A stretch of 64,000 bases of DNA, from the NCBI RefSeq assembly GCF_005049045.1, contig NZ_SUPK01000004.1, forward strand, positions 366,045 through 430,044, written 5' to 3'. Within the stretch, counting starts at the first letter, position 1; every line of letters begins with the position of its first letter. The notes beneath the pieces were generated by a model. It was not told the DNA's origin. It made no database searches and saw nothing but the letters and a program-made list of their open reading frames with translations. Below are positions 39,284-48,695 of the stretch, in pieces. Origin of the DNA: Cohnella pontilimi. GTDB taxonomy: Bacteria; Bacillota; Bacilli; Paenibacillales; Paenibacillaceae. Made by a program: the position numbers and the translations under genes.

Positions 39284-40933
39284 TTACCAACATTTTCGTC
39301 CCGGCTTGCAAAACGTCACGATAAACGCGGTACCCTCGCCCACTTTGGACTCCACTTCAATTTTCGCGTTATGCCTTTCCACAATGCTCAAACAGAGCGC
39401 CAGACCCAGACCGGTGCCGTTCGTTTTCGTCGTGTAAAACGGCTCGAATAACCGCTCGAGCTGCTCCTTCGGAATACCGACTCCTTGGTCGACCACGCGC
39501 AGCTGTACCGAATTTTCGTCATTCACGGTTTCGATCCGCAAAGCTCCTTTATCGTTCATGGCCTCCATTCCGTTGCGCGCCAAATTCAGCACCAGCTGCT
39601 TGATCTCCTTGTCGTTCAGCAGAAGCCGCTCCATGTGCGGACTCAGACGCATGTCGATCGTTTGCCCCCGCATGTTCGCATCCGCCCACAGAAGCGGAGT
39701 CAGCTCGCCAAGCACCTCGTTCAAGTCGCACGATTCCCTCTCGACGATGCGGTTTTGGGCCAGCGACAGGAAATCGTTTATGATGCTGTTGGCTCGGTCG
39801 AGTTCTTCCAGTACAAGGTGAAAATACGATTGCTGCTCCGTGGGGCTGCGTTCATTAAGCAGCTGGATGAAGCCGCGGATTACCGCCATCGGATTGCGGA
39901 TTTCGTGGGTGATGCTCGCCGCCATTTGGCCAACAAGACTGAGCCTTTCCATGCGCCCGACTTCATCCTTGAGCTGCTGCAATTCTGTGACGTCTTGGCA
40001 CGTGAACAACACGCCATCGATCTGGTTTCCCCACCCTTTAATGACGCTCGTGACGGTATAACAGCTTTTCGCCCCAAAATGCATCATTTCGACGACCCGT
40101 TCCTCGCCCTGAAAGATGCGCTCGATCGGGGAGGGGGGATTGAATCCGAATAACTGCTGCAAGCGCACGTAATGCTGATACAAAATGTCCTTGAGGCTCA
40201 TGGGAGCGATCAGCCGGAGCGCTTCCTCATTCAAGTGCGTAACGTGACCGCCGGAATCGAAAATCATGACGACGAGCGGCGCTTGATCGATAAACTGCTG
40301 AAGCCGCGTCATTTCGCCGCGATATTTTAAAGACACATCCTTCAGCTCTTGCTGCAGCCTGACCCGCTCCAATGCCAACTCCATAAAATAGATGCACGAG
40401 ATCCAAGCCAGGAAAAAAACGCCGCAGTAGACGAGACGGATGACCATTCCGTTCCAGAATACTTCGATGTTCGAGCCGTTCATGAAAAAGGAAGCGAAGT
40501 GATAAAACCCGAAAAATAGTCCGTACAACAGTAAAGAAACTTGAAACCGGCGATTTTTCGACCATTTGAGAAACGAGAAAGAATAACGAAGGAGGAGAGG
40601 TACGAAGACGGAGAGATAACAGGCCAGGAGCAGCAGATCCGGCAGCTTCATGCCTTGCATGAAACGCATCGCGGCATACATCACGCTCAAAGCCGCCGCA
40701 ATGACCGGTCCGCCATACAAGGATCCGATCATGTAAGGGATATGGCGCAAATCAAAGCGGAAGCCTTGCTCCAAGTTGACCGAGACGTACATATTCATGA
40801 CCATCGAAATGCCGCAAACCACCGCAAGGAAAAGCGATACGCGCGTACTGCGGCCTGGACGGTCATACCATACGACAAACAAGAATACCGGCAATAGCGT
40901 GATCAAGATCTGCAGCAGCGTTTCTTTCCACAC
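39284..40933 (-). CDS. Sporulation-type sensor histidine kinase
   Basis: A 549-residue membrane kinase. The N-terminal ~170 residues hold six or so transmembrane helices of the LytS-like 5TM type (DLRHIPYMIGSLYGGPVIAA). A PAS domain follows (~225-335, VMIFDSGGHVTHLNEEALRL), then HisKA with ITHEIRNPMAVIRGFIQLL (His ~363) and HATPase_c (DQGVGIPKEQ, TNGTGLGLALC). The layout matches KinB/KinC-like kinases that feed the Spo0A phosphorelay. No response regulator is adjacent, which fits an orphan phosphorelay kinase. A GTG start at 40933 is preferred over 40966, because GGGAGG stands seven bases upstream. Confidence 0.88.
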   Translation of the reverse strand: MWKETLLQILITLLPVFLFVVWYDRPGRSTRVSLFLAVVCGISMVMNMYVSVNLEQGFRFDLRHIPYMIGSLYGGPVIAAALSVMYAAMRFMQGMKLPDLLLLACYLSVFVPLLLRYSFSFLKWSKNRRFQVSLLLYGLFFGFYHFASFFMNGSNIEVFWNGMVIRLVYCGVFFLAWISCIYFMELALERVRLQQELKDVSLKYRGEMTRLQQFIDQAPLVVMIFDSGGHVTHLNEEALRLIAPMSLKDILYQHYVRLQQLFGFNPPSPIERIFQGEERVVEMMHFGAKSCYTVTSVIKGWGNQIDGVLFTCQDVTELQQLKDEVGRMERLSLVGQMAASITHEIRNPMAVIRGFIQLLNERSPTEQQSYFHLVLEELDRANSIINDFLSLAQNRIVERESCDLNEVLGELTPLLWADANMRGQTIDMRLSPHMERLLLNDKEIKQLVLNLARNGMEAMNDKGALRIETVNDENSVQLRVVDQGVGIPKEQLERLFEPFYTTKTNGTGLGLALCLSIVERHNAKIEVESKVGEGTAFIVTFCKPGRKCW

Positions 40934-41095
40934 ACCGGGGCCTCCCGAGTTTCGAATGGATCTCACGGGAAAATCTAAACAAACTAACTAAATTAAAGCA
41001 CATCTTTCTAAGCCTGACAAATTTGATGCCGTCGGCCGCAGCGGATAAAATAGAATCAAAAACCGGCGCGATACGGGAAGGTGCGGGAATAGCGG

Positions 41096-42367
41096 ATGAA
41101 ATGGGATGTCATCGTGATCGGCGGGGGTCCGTCCGGACTCATGGCGAGCATTGCGGCCAGTGCTCAGGGCTCCAAGGTGCTGCTCGTGGATAAAGGCAAC
41201 AAGCTGGGGAGAAAGCTGGGCATTTCCGGCGGAGGCCGATGCAACGTCACGAACAACAAGGATTTGGATGACTTGATCCGCCATATTCCGGGCAACGGAC
41301 GGTTTTTATACAGCGCATTGTCCAGGTTCGGGAACCGGGATATTATTGCGTTTTTCGAGAATTTGGGCATCCCGCTGAAAGAAGAGGATCACGGCCGCAT
41401 GTTCCCGGTGACCGACAAAGCCAAAACCGTCGTGGACGCGCTGGTCGCCCAAGTGCGGCGGCAAGGCGTGGAAATCCGGGAAAATAGTCCGGTGGCGGAA
41501 GTGATATACGAAAATGGGCGGGCGGCCGGGGCTCGGCTGCAATCGGGCGAAACGCTCGATTCCCGCTGTGTCGTCGTGGCGGCGGGAGGCAAATCCGTTC
41601 CGCAAACCGGATCCACGGGTGACGGGTACCCTTGGGCCGAAGCGGCCGGGCATACGATCACCGACCTGTACCCGACAGAAGTGCCCATTACGTCGGACGA
41701 GCCGTGGATTCGAAACCGGGAGCTGCAGGGGCTGTCGCTGAGGGACGTGAAGCTGTCCGTGCTGGATGGGCGCGGCAAAACGGTCGTCTCCCATCGCGGC
41801 GACATGATCTTCACACACTTCGGCTTGTCCGGTCCGGCCGCCTTGCGGTGCAGCGGTTTTGTCGTGCGGACCAGGCGGGATGGCAAAGGACCGGCGGCGG
41901 TGGCGATTGACTGGTTTCCGGACGTGTCAGGGGACGAACTGCTGGCGGAATGGGCGGAGCTGGCCCGTTCGGAGCCGCGGAAAGCATTGAAAACGATTCT
42001 GCGGCTGAAGCTGCCGGAGCGTGCCGTTCCGCTGATGCTGCGGCTCGCCGGAGCGGACGGAGACACGGCGGTCGCCGGCGTGTCGAAAGCGGTGTGGCAG
42101 AAGCTCGCCGATTTGTGCAAGTCGCTGCGCGTATCTGCTTCCGGCACGCTGTCGATCGAGGAAGCGTTCATCACCGGCGGCGGCGTCAACGTCCGGGAGA
42201 TCGATCCGCGGACGATGGAGTCGAAGAGGATGCCGGGGCTGTTTTTCTGCGGCGAAGTTTTGGACATTCACGGCTATACCGGGGGCTTCAACATCACGGC
42301 CGCATTCGCCACGGGCCACACGGCCGGCACGGCGGCAGCCGAGTCCGCGCAGGCGTCGGGCAGCTGA
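41096..42367 (+). CDS. BaiN/HI0933-family FAD-dependent oxidoreductase
   Basis: A 423-residue flavoprotein. The FAD-binding GGGPSGLMASIAAS loop (~9-22) is followed by GNKLGRKLGISGGGRCNVTN, the family hallmark, and the C-terminal FCGEVLDIHGYTGGFNITAAFATG binds FAD again. The family includes the bile-acid flavoprotein BaiN and B. subtilis YtfP; its general reaction is not settled. Divergent from the kinase gene. It ends in a strong bidirectional terminator. Confidence 0.92.
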   Translation: MKWDVIVIGGGPSGLMASIAASAQGSKVLLVDKGNKLGRKLGISGGGRCNVTNNKDLDDLIRHIPGNGRFLYSALSRFGNRDIIAFFENLGIPLKEEDHGRMFPVTDKAKTVVDALVAQVRRQGVEIRENSPVAEVIYENGRAAGARLQSGETLDSRCVVVAAGGKSVPQTGSTGDGYPWAEAAGHTITDLYPTEVPITSDEPWIRNRELQGLSLRDVKLSVLDGRGKTVVSHRGDMIFTHFGLSGPAALRCSGFVVRTRRDGKGPAAVAIDWFPDVSGDELLAEWAELARSEPRKALKTILRLKLPERAVPLMLRLAGADGDTAVAGVSKAVWQKLADLCKSLRVSASGTLSIEEAFITGGGVNVREIDPRTMESKRMPGLFFCGEVLDIHGYTGGFNITAAFATGHTAGTAAAESAQASGS

Positions 42368-42371
42368 GTGC

Positions 42372-42417
42372 GCATGAAGAAACCCGCCAGCTCGTCGGCT
42401 AAGCGGGTTTCTTCATG
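42372..42417. terminator. Bidirectional terminator
   Basis: CATGAAGAAACCCGC and GCGGGTTTCTTCATG are perfect 15-bp arms around a 15-base loop, between the flavoprotein gene and the convergent small gene. Confidence 0.9.
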
Positions 42418-42421
42418 CAGG

Positions 42422-42802
42422 TTATTTCGCGTCGAAGCGGTCATATGGCGCGTCGTTCGCCGGGAATGCCTCGGCTCCGGTGTTTGCAGCAATCGGCGGT
42501 TCGTCTTCGGCGTAGCGTTCTTCCCAATCTTCGTTCACGGTATGGGCCGGAATCGGGATGGTGTCCATCCGGTAGGCGTCGTCCAGGATGGACGTCACTT
42601 CGGCGGGTGCCCGGTCGACAAGCTGGCCGCCGTAGCACTGCATAATTTCCAGCGCCGACGTCAAATCCTCGCTGCGCACATGAATGTGCAGCCGGTTACC
42701 GCCGTGCATCTGCGGTTCATATCCCAATTCGTCCAGCGTGTCCGCCGCCTGCCGCGTGTCCTCTTCGCCGCGAAACTCCATCATCAGTCCGTCGTGGTTC
42801 AT
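42422..42802 (-). CDS. Hypothetical acidic protein
   Basis: A 126-residue protein I cannot place. The first ~75 residues look like a small alpha/beta domain (EEDTRQAADTLDELGYEP, LHIHVRSEDLTSALEIMQCY), similar in pattern to ferredoxin-like ACT folds. The C-terminal third is acidic and disordered (EDWEERYAEDEPP). Convergent with the flavoprotein gene and sharing its terminator. Codon use is like its neighbours, so a real gene is likely. Confidence 0.65.
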   Translation of the reverse strand: MNHDGLMMEFRGEEDTRQAADTLDELGYEPQMHGGNRLHIHVRSEDLTSALEIMQCYGGQLVDRAPAEVTSILDDAYRMDTIPIPAHTVNEDWEERYAEDEPPIAANTGAEAFPANDAPYDRFDAK

Positions 42803-42953
42803 CGGAAATCAGCTCCGTTCGTCGATGGATTTTTTTCTGCCGGATAGGATTCCCTCGATTGGAAGCAGCCTATGCGTCATTCGCGCCGCGGCACACTCCC
42901 ACTACCTGCTTACCCTTGAACGAACGGAAATTCACGGTTGGACTTCCCGCCGC

Positions 42954-43808
42954 TCATCGCTTCGTGCCGAGCACCTTTAACGTCGCATTCTCAATCATAT
43001 TCCATGGGAGAATGTGCTTGGCCGCGAGCATTCTTTTTTCTCCGGAACCCGGCAAGTAGCGCAGCTTGGGCTTGGCGTCGGACAACGCCCGGAAAATCGC
43101 GGCCGCCACCTGGTCCGGGTCGCCTCCACCCGCCGCGGTACGTTGGATTATGGGCAGAAGTTTCGCATACAGCGCGGCATAAGGAGAGTCCGGCTTCACA
43201 GGCGGCAGGCTGTCCAAGCTTTTGCGCCATATCGACGTCTTGTAAGACCCGGGCTCGATCACACTCACCCAAAGGCCGAATCCCGCAAGCTCTAGCCGAA
43301 GCGATTCTGCCAGTCCCTCAAGCGCATGCTTTGAAGCTGCGTAAGGCGCCATGCCAGGAAATCCGATCCGGCCGCTCACGCTGCCGACCATGACGATTCT
43401 GCCCCCGCCGGTTTGGCGCATCAGCGGCAAGCATTCCCGCGTCACCGCCACCACGCCGAACAGGTTCGTCTCGAACTGTTCCCGCCAAACGGACAGCGGA
43501 ATATCTTCCACGAAGCCGCCGGCGGCGAAACCCGCATTGTTCACCAGCGCATCCAGCCGGCCGGCCTCTTCCGCCACCACCCGAACCGCTTCGCGAATTT
43601 GCTCCTCGTCCGTCACGTCCATCCGGATCGGGCGGATCCGCGCTTCCAGCCCCGCAGCCGCAGCTTCTTGCATCAGTTCCCCGCTTCGGCTCAAATCCCG
43701 GAATCCGGCGTACACCGTCCATCCTTTGCCGCCAAGCATCAGTGCCGTCCGCATGCCGAAGCCGCTCGACGCTCCCGTGACAAGCGCCACTTTCGCACCT
43801 TGCACCAT
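42954..43808 (-). CDS. SDR family oxidoreductase
   Basis: A 284-residue short-chain dehydrogenase: TGASSGFG cofactor loop (~15-22), NNAGFAAGG (~90-98), Ser in VGSVSGRIG and catalytic YAASKHALEG. The C-terminal ~60 residues extend beyond the minimal fold, as in proteins acting on retinoid- or steroid-like or acyl substrates (DHRS-like). Substrate unknown. The start follows GGGGAGG. It is isolated; 600 bp of repeat-rich DNA lies upstream. Confidence 0.88.
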   Translation of the reverse strand: MVQGAKVALVTGASSGFGMRTALMLGGKGWTVYAGFRDLSRSGELMQEAAAAGLEARIRPIRMDVTDEEQIREAVRVVAEEAGRLDALVNNAGFAAGGFVEDIPLSVWREQFETNLFGVVAVTRECLPLMRQTGGGRIVMVGSVSGRIGFPGMAPYAASKHALEGLAESLRLELAGFGLWVSVIEPGSYKTSIWRKSLDSLPPVKPDSPYAALYAKLLPIIQRTAAGGGDPDQVAAAIFRALSDAKPKLRYLPGSGEKRMLAAKHILPWNMIENATLKVLGTKR

Positions 43809-43849
43809 GTCCCGCCTCCCCTTACGTCCGTCTCACTTTCCATCCATTC

Positions 43850-44100
43850 TACTGTCGCTCTACGTTACTTAATTCCGTAAGCTCCCCCGTTTCCCTGCTC
43901 TCTCTATAGTAGCTCTCCGTTACTTAAATCCCCTCGTGGTCCCGCTACCCCATCACAATAGTAGCTCTCCGCTACTTAAATCCCCTCGTTGCCCCGCTAC
44001 CCCATCACAATAGTAGCTCTCCGCTACTTATTCCCACCCGTTTCCCCTGCGCCCCCATCACAATAGTAGCTCTCCGCTACTAAATCCCCTCGCCACCCCG
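43850..44100. repeat. Tandem array of a ~52-bp repeat
   Basis: Units start at 43907, 43959, 44011 and 44064, with a degenerate unit at ~43851. Each begins TAGTAGCTCTCCGCTACT, then AAATCCCCTCG and a CCCCGCTACCCCATCACAA-like tail. The unit holds a small dyad, GTAGC-TCTCC-GCTAC. Unit length is 52-53 bp and the copies differ by a few substitutions. The array fills the gap between the SDR gene and the end of the xylose operon. There is no gene in it. Confidence 0.85.
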
Positions 44101-44106
44101 TCTCGC

Positions 44107-44152
44107 AAAAGAGCCTCCGAGCGGAGGTTTCCACGCCCGGAAGCTCTTATTT
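44107..44152 (-). terminator. Probable terminator of the xylAB operon
   Basis: AAGAGCTTCCG and CGGAGGCTCTT with an inner CCTCCGCTCGGAGG stem; on the minus strand CTTTTG follows. It lies 265 bp after the xylB stop, beyond the 25-bp repeat block. Confidence 0.6.
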
Positions 44153-44282
44153 TCATCCAAATGTAGTTCTGTTACCCAGCCTAATAATCACCATCCGCAC
44201 ATTACCTTCAACGCACCCAAAGACGTTATTGCGGGTGTCAAGAGGGCGCAGCGCCTCGGAATCCCCCTTCCGGGGAAGGGGG

Positions 44283-44402
44283 ACTTAGGGGGTTGGCGAA
44301 ATCCCTGACTTAGGGGGTTGGCGAAATCCCTGACTTAGGGGGTTGGCGATATCCCTGACTTAGGGGGTTGGCGATATCCCTGACTTAGGGGGTTGGCGAA
44401 AA
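44283..44402. repeat. Tandem array of a 25-bp repeat abutting xylB
   Basis: Nearly five copies of ACTTAGGGGGTTGGCGAAAT-CCCTG (25 bp; copies 3 and 4 have GATAT for GAAAT). They are preceded by a CCCCCTTCC/GGAAGGGGG palindrome at ~44263-44281. The last copy ends 13 bp before the xylB stop codon, so the array would be in the 3' untranslated part of the xyl mRNA. Confidence 0.85.
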
Positions 44403-44414
44403 ATGGAACATCCC

Positions 44415-45911
44415 CTAATTTCGGAACGCCAATAACGCTTGGTTCAACAACGATGTTTGCGTATATACGTTTTGATAAATGCGGAACAATTCCTCGTAAC
44501 GCTTCACGGAAGCCGGATCCGGCTTGTAAGTGCGAGATCTTCGGACGAATGCTTGTGCACACTCCCCCAAGCTTGGGAACCAGCCGCAGCCGACCGCTGC
44601 CAGCATGGCGGCGCCAAGCCCCGGACCTTGCTCATTCTCCAGCGCCACCACTTCAGCGTTGAATATATCCGCTTGCATCTGCAGCCAGACCGGATTTTTC
44701 GCGCCGCCCCCGATCGAGATGATCGTGTCGACGGATTTGCCTGCGGCCCGGAACAGATCCACCGATTCGTTCAGCGAGAAGGTGATCCCCTCCATCACCG
44801 CTCTGGCGAAATGCTCCCGCTTGTGGCTTCCGTCCATGCCGATGAAGCTGGCGCGGATCACGGAGTCGGCATGTGGGGTCCGCTCCCCGACCAAATACGG
44901 CGTAAACAGCAGACCCCCTGATCCGACAGGCACCTCTCCTACACCGGCCAGCAGGGAATCATACGATTCGCCCGAAGCAAACGTGTTCCGGAACCAGCCC
45001 AGCGAATATCCCGCCGCCAGTGTAACGCCCATCGCATAGAAGGCATCCGGTTTGCCGTGATTAAAGAAATGCACCTTGCCCCGGTAATCAGCATCTGCAT
45101 CGTCTTCATACGTCAAAATGACACCGGACGTTCCGATGCTGCAAAGGGTGAGTCCAGGCGACAGGATGCCGGCCCCGATCGCACCACACGCATTATCCGC
45201 GCCGCCGGCGAAAACTCTCGTATTCGGAGAGAGCCCTGTGGCCGACGCCGCATCCGCGGATAACGTGCCGACCTCGCCGCCGGCTTCAATCAGCGGAGGA
45301 CAAAATTCATCGGACAGCCCGAACGCTTCCATTACGTCCTTGCTCCACTTCCGCCCCGCCACGTCCAGAAGCAGCGTCCCCGCCGCATCGGACAAATCCA
45401 TATGAATCTCGCCGGTGAGGCGATATCGCAAATAATCTTTCGGCAGCAAGAAGCGTCTTGCCGCCTCGAAAGTCTGGGGCTCGTGCCGCCGAACCCACAA
45501 AATCTTCGGCAGCGTAAAGCCTTCGAGCGCGGGATTTCGGGTCACCTTCAGCAGCTTGTCGCCCAGCGTCCGCTCAATCTCCCGGCATTGCTCAGTGGTA
45601 CGGGTATCGTTCCATAATATCGCCCGCCTCACCGGCCGGTTGCCTTCATCGAGCAGCACAAGCCCGTGCATTTGCCCGGAAAAGCTGATTCCTTCGATAT
45701 CCTCGGCATTCACGCCGGACTGCCGCACCAGCTCTTGGAGCGACTCCGTTGCGCCTTTCACCCAGTCCTCCGGCTCCTGCTCACTCCAACCCGATTTCTC
45801 ATGATAAAGCGGATATTCGCGGGTCGCTTCCGCGCGAACCATGCCGTCACGGTCGACAAGCAGCGTCTTCACCGCGCTGGTGCCGAGATCCACTCCGATG
45901 ACATATTTCAT
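44415..45911 (-). CDS. xylB: Xylulokinase
   Basis: A 498-residue FGGY-family sugar kinase that phosphorylates D-xylulose after xylose isomerisation. N-terminal GVDLGTSAVKTLLVDRDG is the phosphate-1 motif. SGQMHGLVLLD, the xylulose-binding FSGQMHG signature, and C-terminal ISIGGGAKNPVWLQMQADIFNAEV are intact. It follows xylA by 21 bp, so the two form the xylAB operon. The stop is immediately followed by a 25-bp tandem-repeat block. Confidence 0.95.
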   Translation of the reverse strand: MKYVIGVDLGTSAVKTLLVDRDGMVRAEATREYPLYHEKSGWSEQEPEDWVKGATESLQELVRQSGVNAEDIEGISFSGQMHGLVLLDEGNRPVRRAILWNDTRTTEQCREIERTLGDKLLKVTRNPALEGFTLPKILWVRRHEPQTFEAARRFLLPKDYLRYRLTGEIHMDLSDAAGTLLLDVAGRKWSKDVMEAFGLSDEFCPPLIEAGGEVGTLSADAASATGLSPNTRVFAGGADNACGAIGAGILSPGLTLCSIGTSGVILTYEDDADADYRGKVHFFNHGKPDAFYAMGVTLAAGYSLGWFRNTFASGESYDSLLAGVGEVPVGSGGLLFTPYLVGERTPHADSVIRASFIGMDGSHKREHFARAVMEGITFSLNESVDLFRAAGKSVDTIISIGGGAKNPVWLQMQADIFNAEVVALENEQGPGLGAAMLAAVGCGWFPSLGECAQAFVRRSRTYKPDPASVKRYEELFRIYQNVYTQTSLLNQALLAFRN

Positions 45912-45932
45912 CCGAAAAGCCTCCTCACCCGA

Positions 45933-47246
45933 TCAGACGCTGAAAATAACCTCGTTTAACGTAGCCTTCAACTGCTCGAGACGCCCGGATTCGTTCTTGA
46001 TCGGGTTATTCTGCAGCGCATAAGCCTCAATCGATTTCAGCGTCGCTTTGCCGGACACGATCTCGGCGCCGATGCCTTCGCGGAAGCTGCGATAGCGGTG
46101 TTCGAGCAGGTCGTCGAGCACGCGTTCTTCGATCAGCTTCGCCGCCGCCTTCAAGCCGCGGGCATAGGAGTCCATCCCTGCAATGTGCGCATAGAACAAA
46201 TCCTCGTCTTCGAAGGAGGACCGCCGTACTTTCGCATCGAAGTTCACGCCGCCCCGTCCGAAGCCGCCGTTTTGGAGCACCTCGTACATGGCAAGCGTCG
46301 AGGTGTACAGGTCCGTCGGGAATTCATCTGTGTCCCAGCCGAGCAGCAAATCGCCCTGGTTCGCGTCGATCGAGCCCAGCACGCCGTTGATGCGCGCGAC
46401 GCGAAGCTCATGCTCGAACGTGTGTCCGGCCAATGTCGCATGGTTGGCTTCGATGTTGAGCTTGAAGTACGGCTTCAGATCGTAATTTTGCAAAAATGCC
46501 AGCGCCGTGGCCGCATCGAAATCATACTGGTGCTTGGTCGGCTCCTTCGGCTTCGGTTCGATGAGGAATTGGGCGTCGAAGCCGATCTCTTTAGCGTAAT
46601 CGACCGCCATATGCAGAAGACGCGCGAGATTGTCCAGCTCCAGCTTCATATCCGTGTTCAGCAGCGATTCGTAGCCTTCGCGGCCGCCCCAGAACACGTA
46701 ATTTTCCGCGCCCAGCTCTTTGCCGACCTCAAGACCTTTTTTGATGGTAGCCGCGGCATATGCGAAAACTTCCGCGTTGTTGGTCGTGCCTGCGCCATGC
46801 ACATAACGGGGATTCGTGAACAGGTTAACCGTGTTCCACAGCAGTTTTTTGCCGGTGGATTTCATGTTCTCTTTCAGGAGGGACACGATGATGTCCAGGT
46901 TTTTGTTCGTTTCGGCCAGCGTAGCGCCTTCCGGAGCCACATCTACGTCATGGAAGCAGTAAAAAGGAATATTCAATTTGTCCATCAATTCGAAATTCGC
47001 TTCCACACGCGCCTTCGCCTTGTCGAGCGGAGACAGTGAATCCCAGCTGCGCACCGCCGTGCCGACGCCGAACGGGTCGGAACCCGATGCCACATAGGTA
47101 TGCCAGTAAGCGACGGCAAAGCGTAAATGCTCCTCCATCGTTTTGCCGAGCACCATCTCCTGCGGGTTATAGTGCTTGAAGGCGAACGGGTTTTTGGAGT
47201 TGCGTCCTTCGTAGGCGATTTTCGGAACGTTGTTGAACATGCTCAT
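45933..47246 (-). CDS. xylA: Xylose isomerase
   Basis: A 437-residue class II xylose isomerase converting D-xylose to D-xylulose. Catalytic FYCFHDVDV (His, Asp) and metal-binding [16 protein letters not shown] are intact, as is [13 protein letters not shown]. The ATG at 47246 lies seven bases after AGGAGG; a reading from 47339 would run through the operator. First gene of the xylAB operon, divergent from xylR; controlled by a XylR operator and a cre site just upstream. Confidence 0.96.
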   Translation of the reverse strand: MSMFNNVPKIAYEGRNSKNPFAFKHYNPQEMVLGKTMEEHLRFAVAYWHTYVASGSDPFGVGTAVRSWDSLSPLDKAKARVEANFELMDKLNIPFYCFHDVDVAPEGATLAETNKNLDIIVSLLKENMKSTGKKLLWNTVNLFTNPRYVHGAGTTNNAEVFAYAAATIKKGLEVGKELGAENYVFWGGREGYESLLNTDMKLELDNLARLLHMAVDYAKEIGFDAQFLIEPKPKEPTKHQYDFDAATALAFLQNYDLKPYFKLNIEANHATLAGHTFEHELRVARINGVLGSIDANQGDLLLGWDTDEFPTDLYTSTLAMYEVLQNGGFGRGGVNFDAKVRRSSFEDEDLFYAHIAGMDSYARGLKAAAKLIEERVLDDLLEHRYRSFREGIGAEIVSGKATLKSIEAYALQNNPIKNESGRLEQLKATLNEVIFSV

Positions 47247-47259
47247 TTCATTTCCTCCT

Positions 47260-47273
47260 TGAAAGCGTTTTAA
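47260..47273. promoter_or_regulatory. cre site in the xylA leader
   Basis: TGAAAGCGTTTTAA lies right next to the xylA ribosome binding site and matches the CcpA box; CcpA repression of xyl operons is well established in Bacillales. Confidence 0.65.
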
Positions 47274-47304
47274 CTTTACAGATGTGTTGAGCATATCACG
47301 CCGT

Positions 47305-47336
47305 AACTTAGTTTGTCTATCCAATAAACTAAGTTT
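47305..47336. promoter_or_regulatory. XylR operator (xylO) in the xylA-xylR gap
   Basis: AACTTAGTTT and AAACTAAGTTT arms surround a GTCTATCCAAT-type centre. This has the same arm sequence (TTAGTTT...AAACTAA) and spacing as the known xylO of Bacillus species. It overlaps a plausible xylA promoter on the minus strand (TAGACA, 18 bp, TATGCT). Confidence 0.85.
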
Positions 47337-47395
47337 CAACCATGTCTTTATGCTATGATGAAATTACCCTAATCAAGAGGAGTTCGCACAAGGGA

Positions 47396-48565
47396 ATGAC
47401 AACCACTCCAACTGGCGACCAGGCCTTGATCAAGCGAATCAACACGGCCATCGTGCTCGAAACGATTTTGCGGGGAGCGCCGCTCTCCCGCGCAGCCATA
47501 TCCGAACGCTCCGGTCTCAACAAAGCGACGGTGTCCAGCCTCGTGCAGGATTTGATCGACGGCTCGCTGGTGCGGGAAATCGGAACCGGCGCATCCAGCG
47601 GCGGACGCAAGCCCGTGATGCTGGAGTTCATTGCCGACGCGGGCCACGCGGTCGGGATCGATCTGGGCGTCAACTATATCCGCGGGGTGTTAACGGACCT
47701 GCGGGGTACCGTCGTCGCAGAACGGACTTTGCCGCTCAAACGGCTCGAGCCCGAACCGGTCACCGGCGAATTGTTTCGCTGCATTGACTCGCTGATTTCG
47801 GATGCCCCTCCTTCCGCTTATGGAATCGCCGGGATCGGAGTCGGCGTGCCCGGACTCGTGGATGAGGCCGGATCGGTGCTGTTTGCGCCGAATTTGAAAT
47901 GGCGGGGCGTCCCGCTGCGAAGGTTGTTGGACGGCCGGTACGGCCTGCCCGTCACGATCGACAACGAAGCCAATGCCGGCGCGCTGGGCGAGCAAATTTT
48001 CGGAGCCGGCCGCCGTATCGATAATCTGGTCTACGTCAGTGTCGGCATCGGCATCGGAACGGGACTCATTTTGCACAAAAAGCTGTATAAAGGGGCTTCC
48101 GGCTTCTCCGGCGAAATGGGCCATCTCTCCGTGAACGCATTCGGTGAACCCTGCAGCTGCGGGAATCGGGGCTGCTGGGAAATGTACGCCTCGGAGCGGG
48201 CGCTGCTGGAGAAGGCGAGTGCGCTCGGCTACGAGGAACTCGAGGCACTGCTCGCCGCGGCGGAAGCAGGGCGCGAGGATGTGCTGGGGCTGCTGGAGGA
48301 GATCGGCGAATTTCTCGGCATCGGCATCGCCAACATCGTGAATGTGTTCAACCCCGACGCTGTCGTCATCGGCAACCGGATGAGCATGGCCCGCCCTTGG
48401 ATTGAAACGTCTTTGCGGCGCACCGTCGTACAGCGCACACTCGGCTTCCATCTGCGCAATGTGCAGCTCCTGTTCGCCGAGCTCGGCGAAAGATCCGCGA
48501 TGCTGGGTGCCGCCCAAATGGCCATCGCCGGCTTCTTCGACCGGCTGAAGGCAAGCACTTCATAA
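47396..48565 (+). CDS. xylR: ROK-family xylose repressor
   Basis: A 389-residue repressor. Winged helix-turn-helix at ~10-70 (SRAAISERSGLNKATVSSLVQDL), then a ROK sugar-kinase-like domain with GIDLGVNYIRGVLTD and the Cys-rich zinc motif CSCGNRGCWE. Xylose binding to the ROK domain releases the repressor from xylO. The start at 47396 gives the usual family length; an ATG at 47342 would add 18 residues. The ribosome binding site AGAGGAG lies 13 bases upstream, so the exact start is not settled. Confidence 0.92.
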   Translation: MTTTPTGDQALIKRINTAIVLETILRGAPLSRAAISERSGLNKATVSSLVQDLIDGSLVREIGTGASSGGRKPVMLEFIADAGHAVGIDLGVNYIRGVLTDLRGTVVAERTLPLKRLEPEPVTGELFRCIDSLISDAPPSAYGIAGIGVGVPGLVDEAGSVLFAPNLKWRGVPLRRLLDGRYGLPVTIDNEANAGALGEQIFGAGRRIDNLVYVSVGIGIGTGLILHKKLYKGASGFSGEMGHLSVNAFGEPCSCGNRGCWEMYASERALLEKASALGYEELEALLAAAEAGREDVLGLLEEIGEFLGIGIANIVNVFNPDAVVIGNRMSMARPWIETSLRRTVVQRTLGFHLRNVQLLFAELGERSAMLGAAQMAIAGFFDRLKASTS

Positions 48566-48695
48566 AGAAATTCAGCCCGCAGCTTCGAGCGCATTCGAGC
48601 CGAACCCCCTTTATCTACCATAAATCAACAAACTATTATATAATAATATAAGCATTCAAAATCGACACAGGCACCGGGAAATGAGGGGACAAGCT

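Noticed and set aside
43850..44402. CRISPR array
   Set aside because: The whole unit repeats in tandem; there are no distinct spacers and no cas genes.
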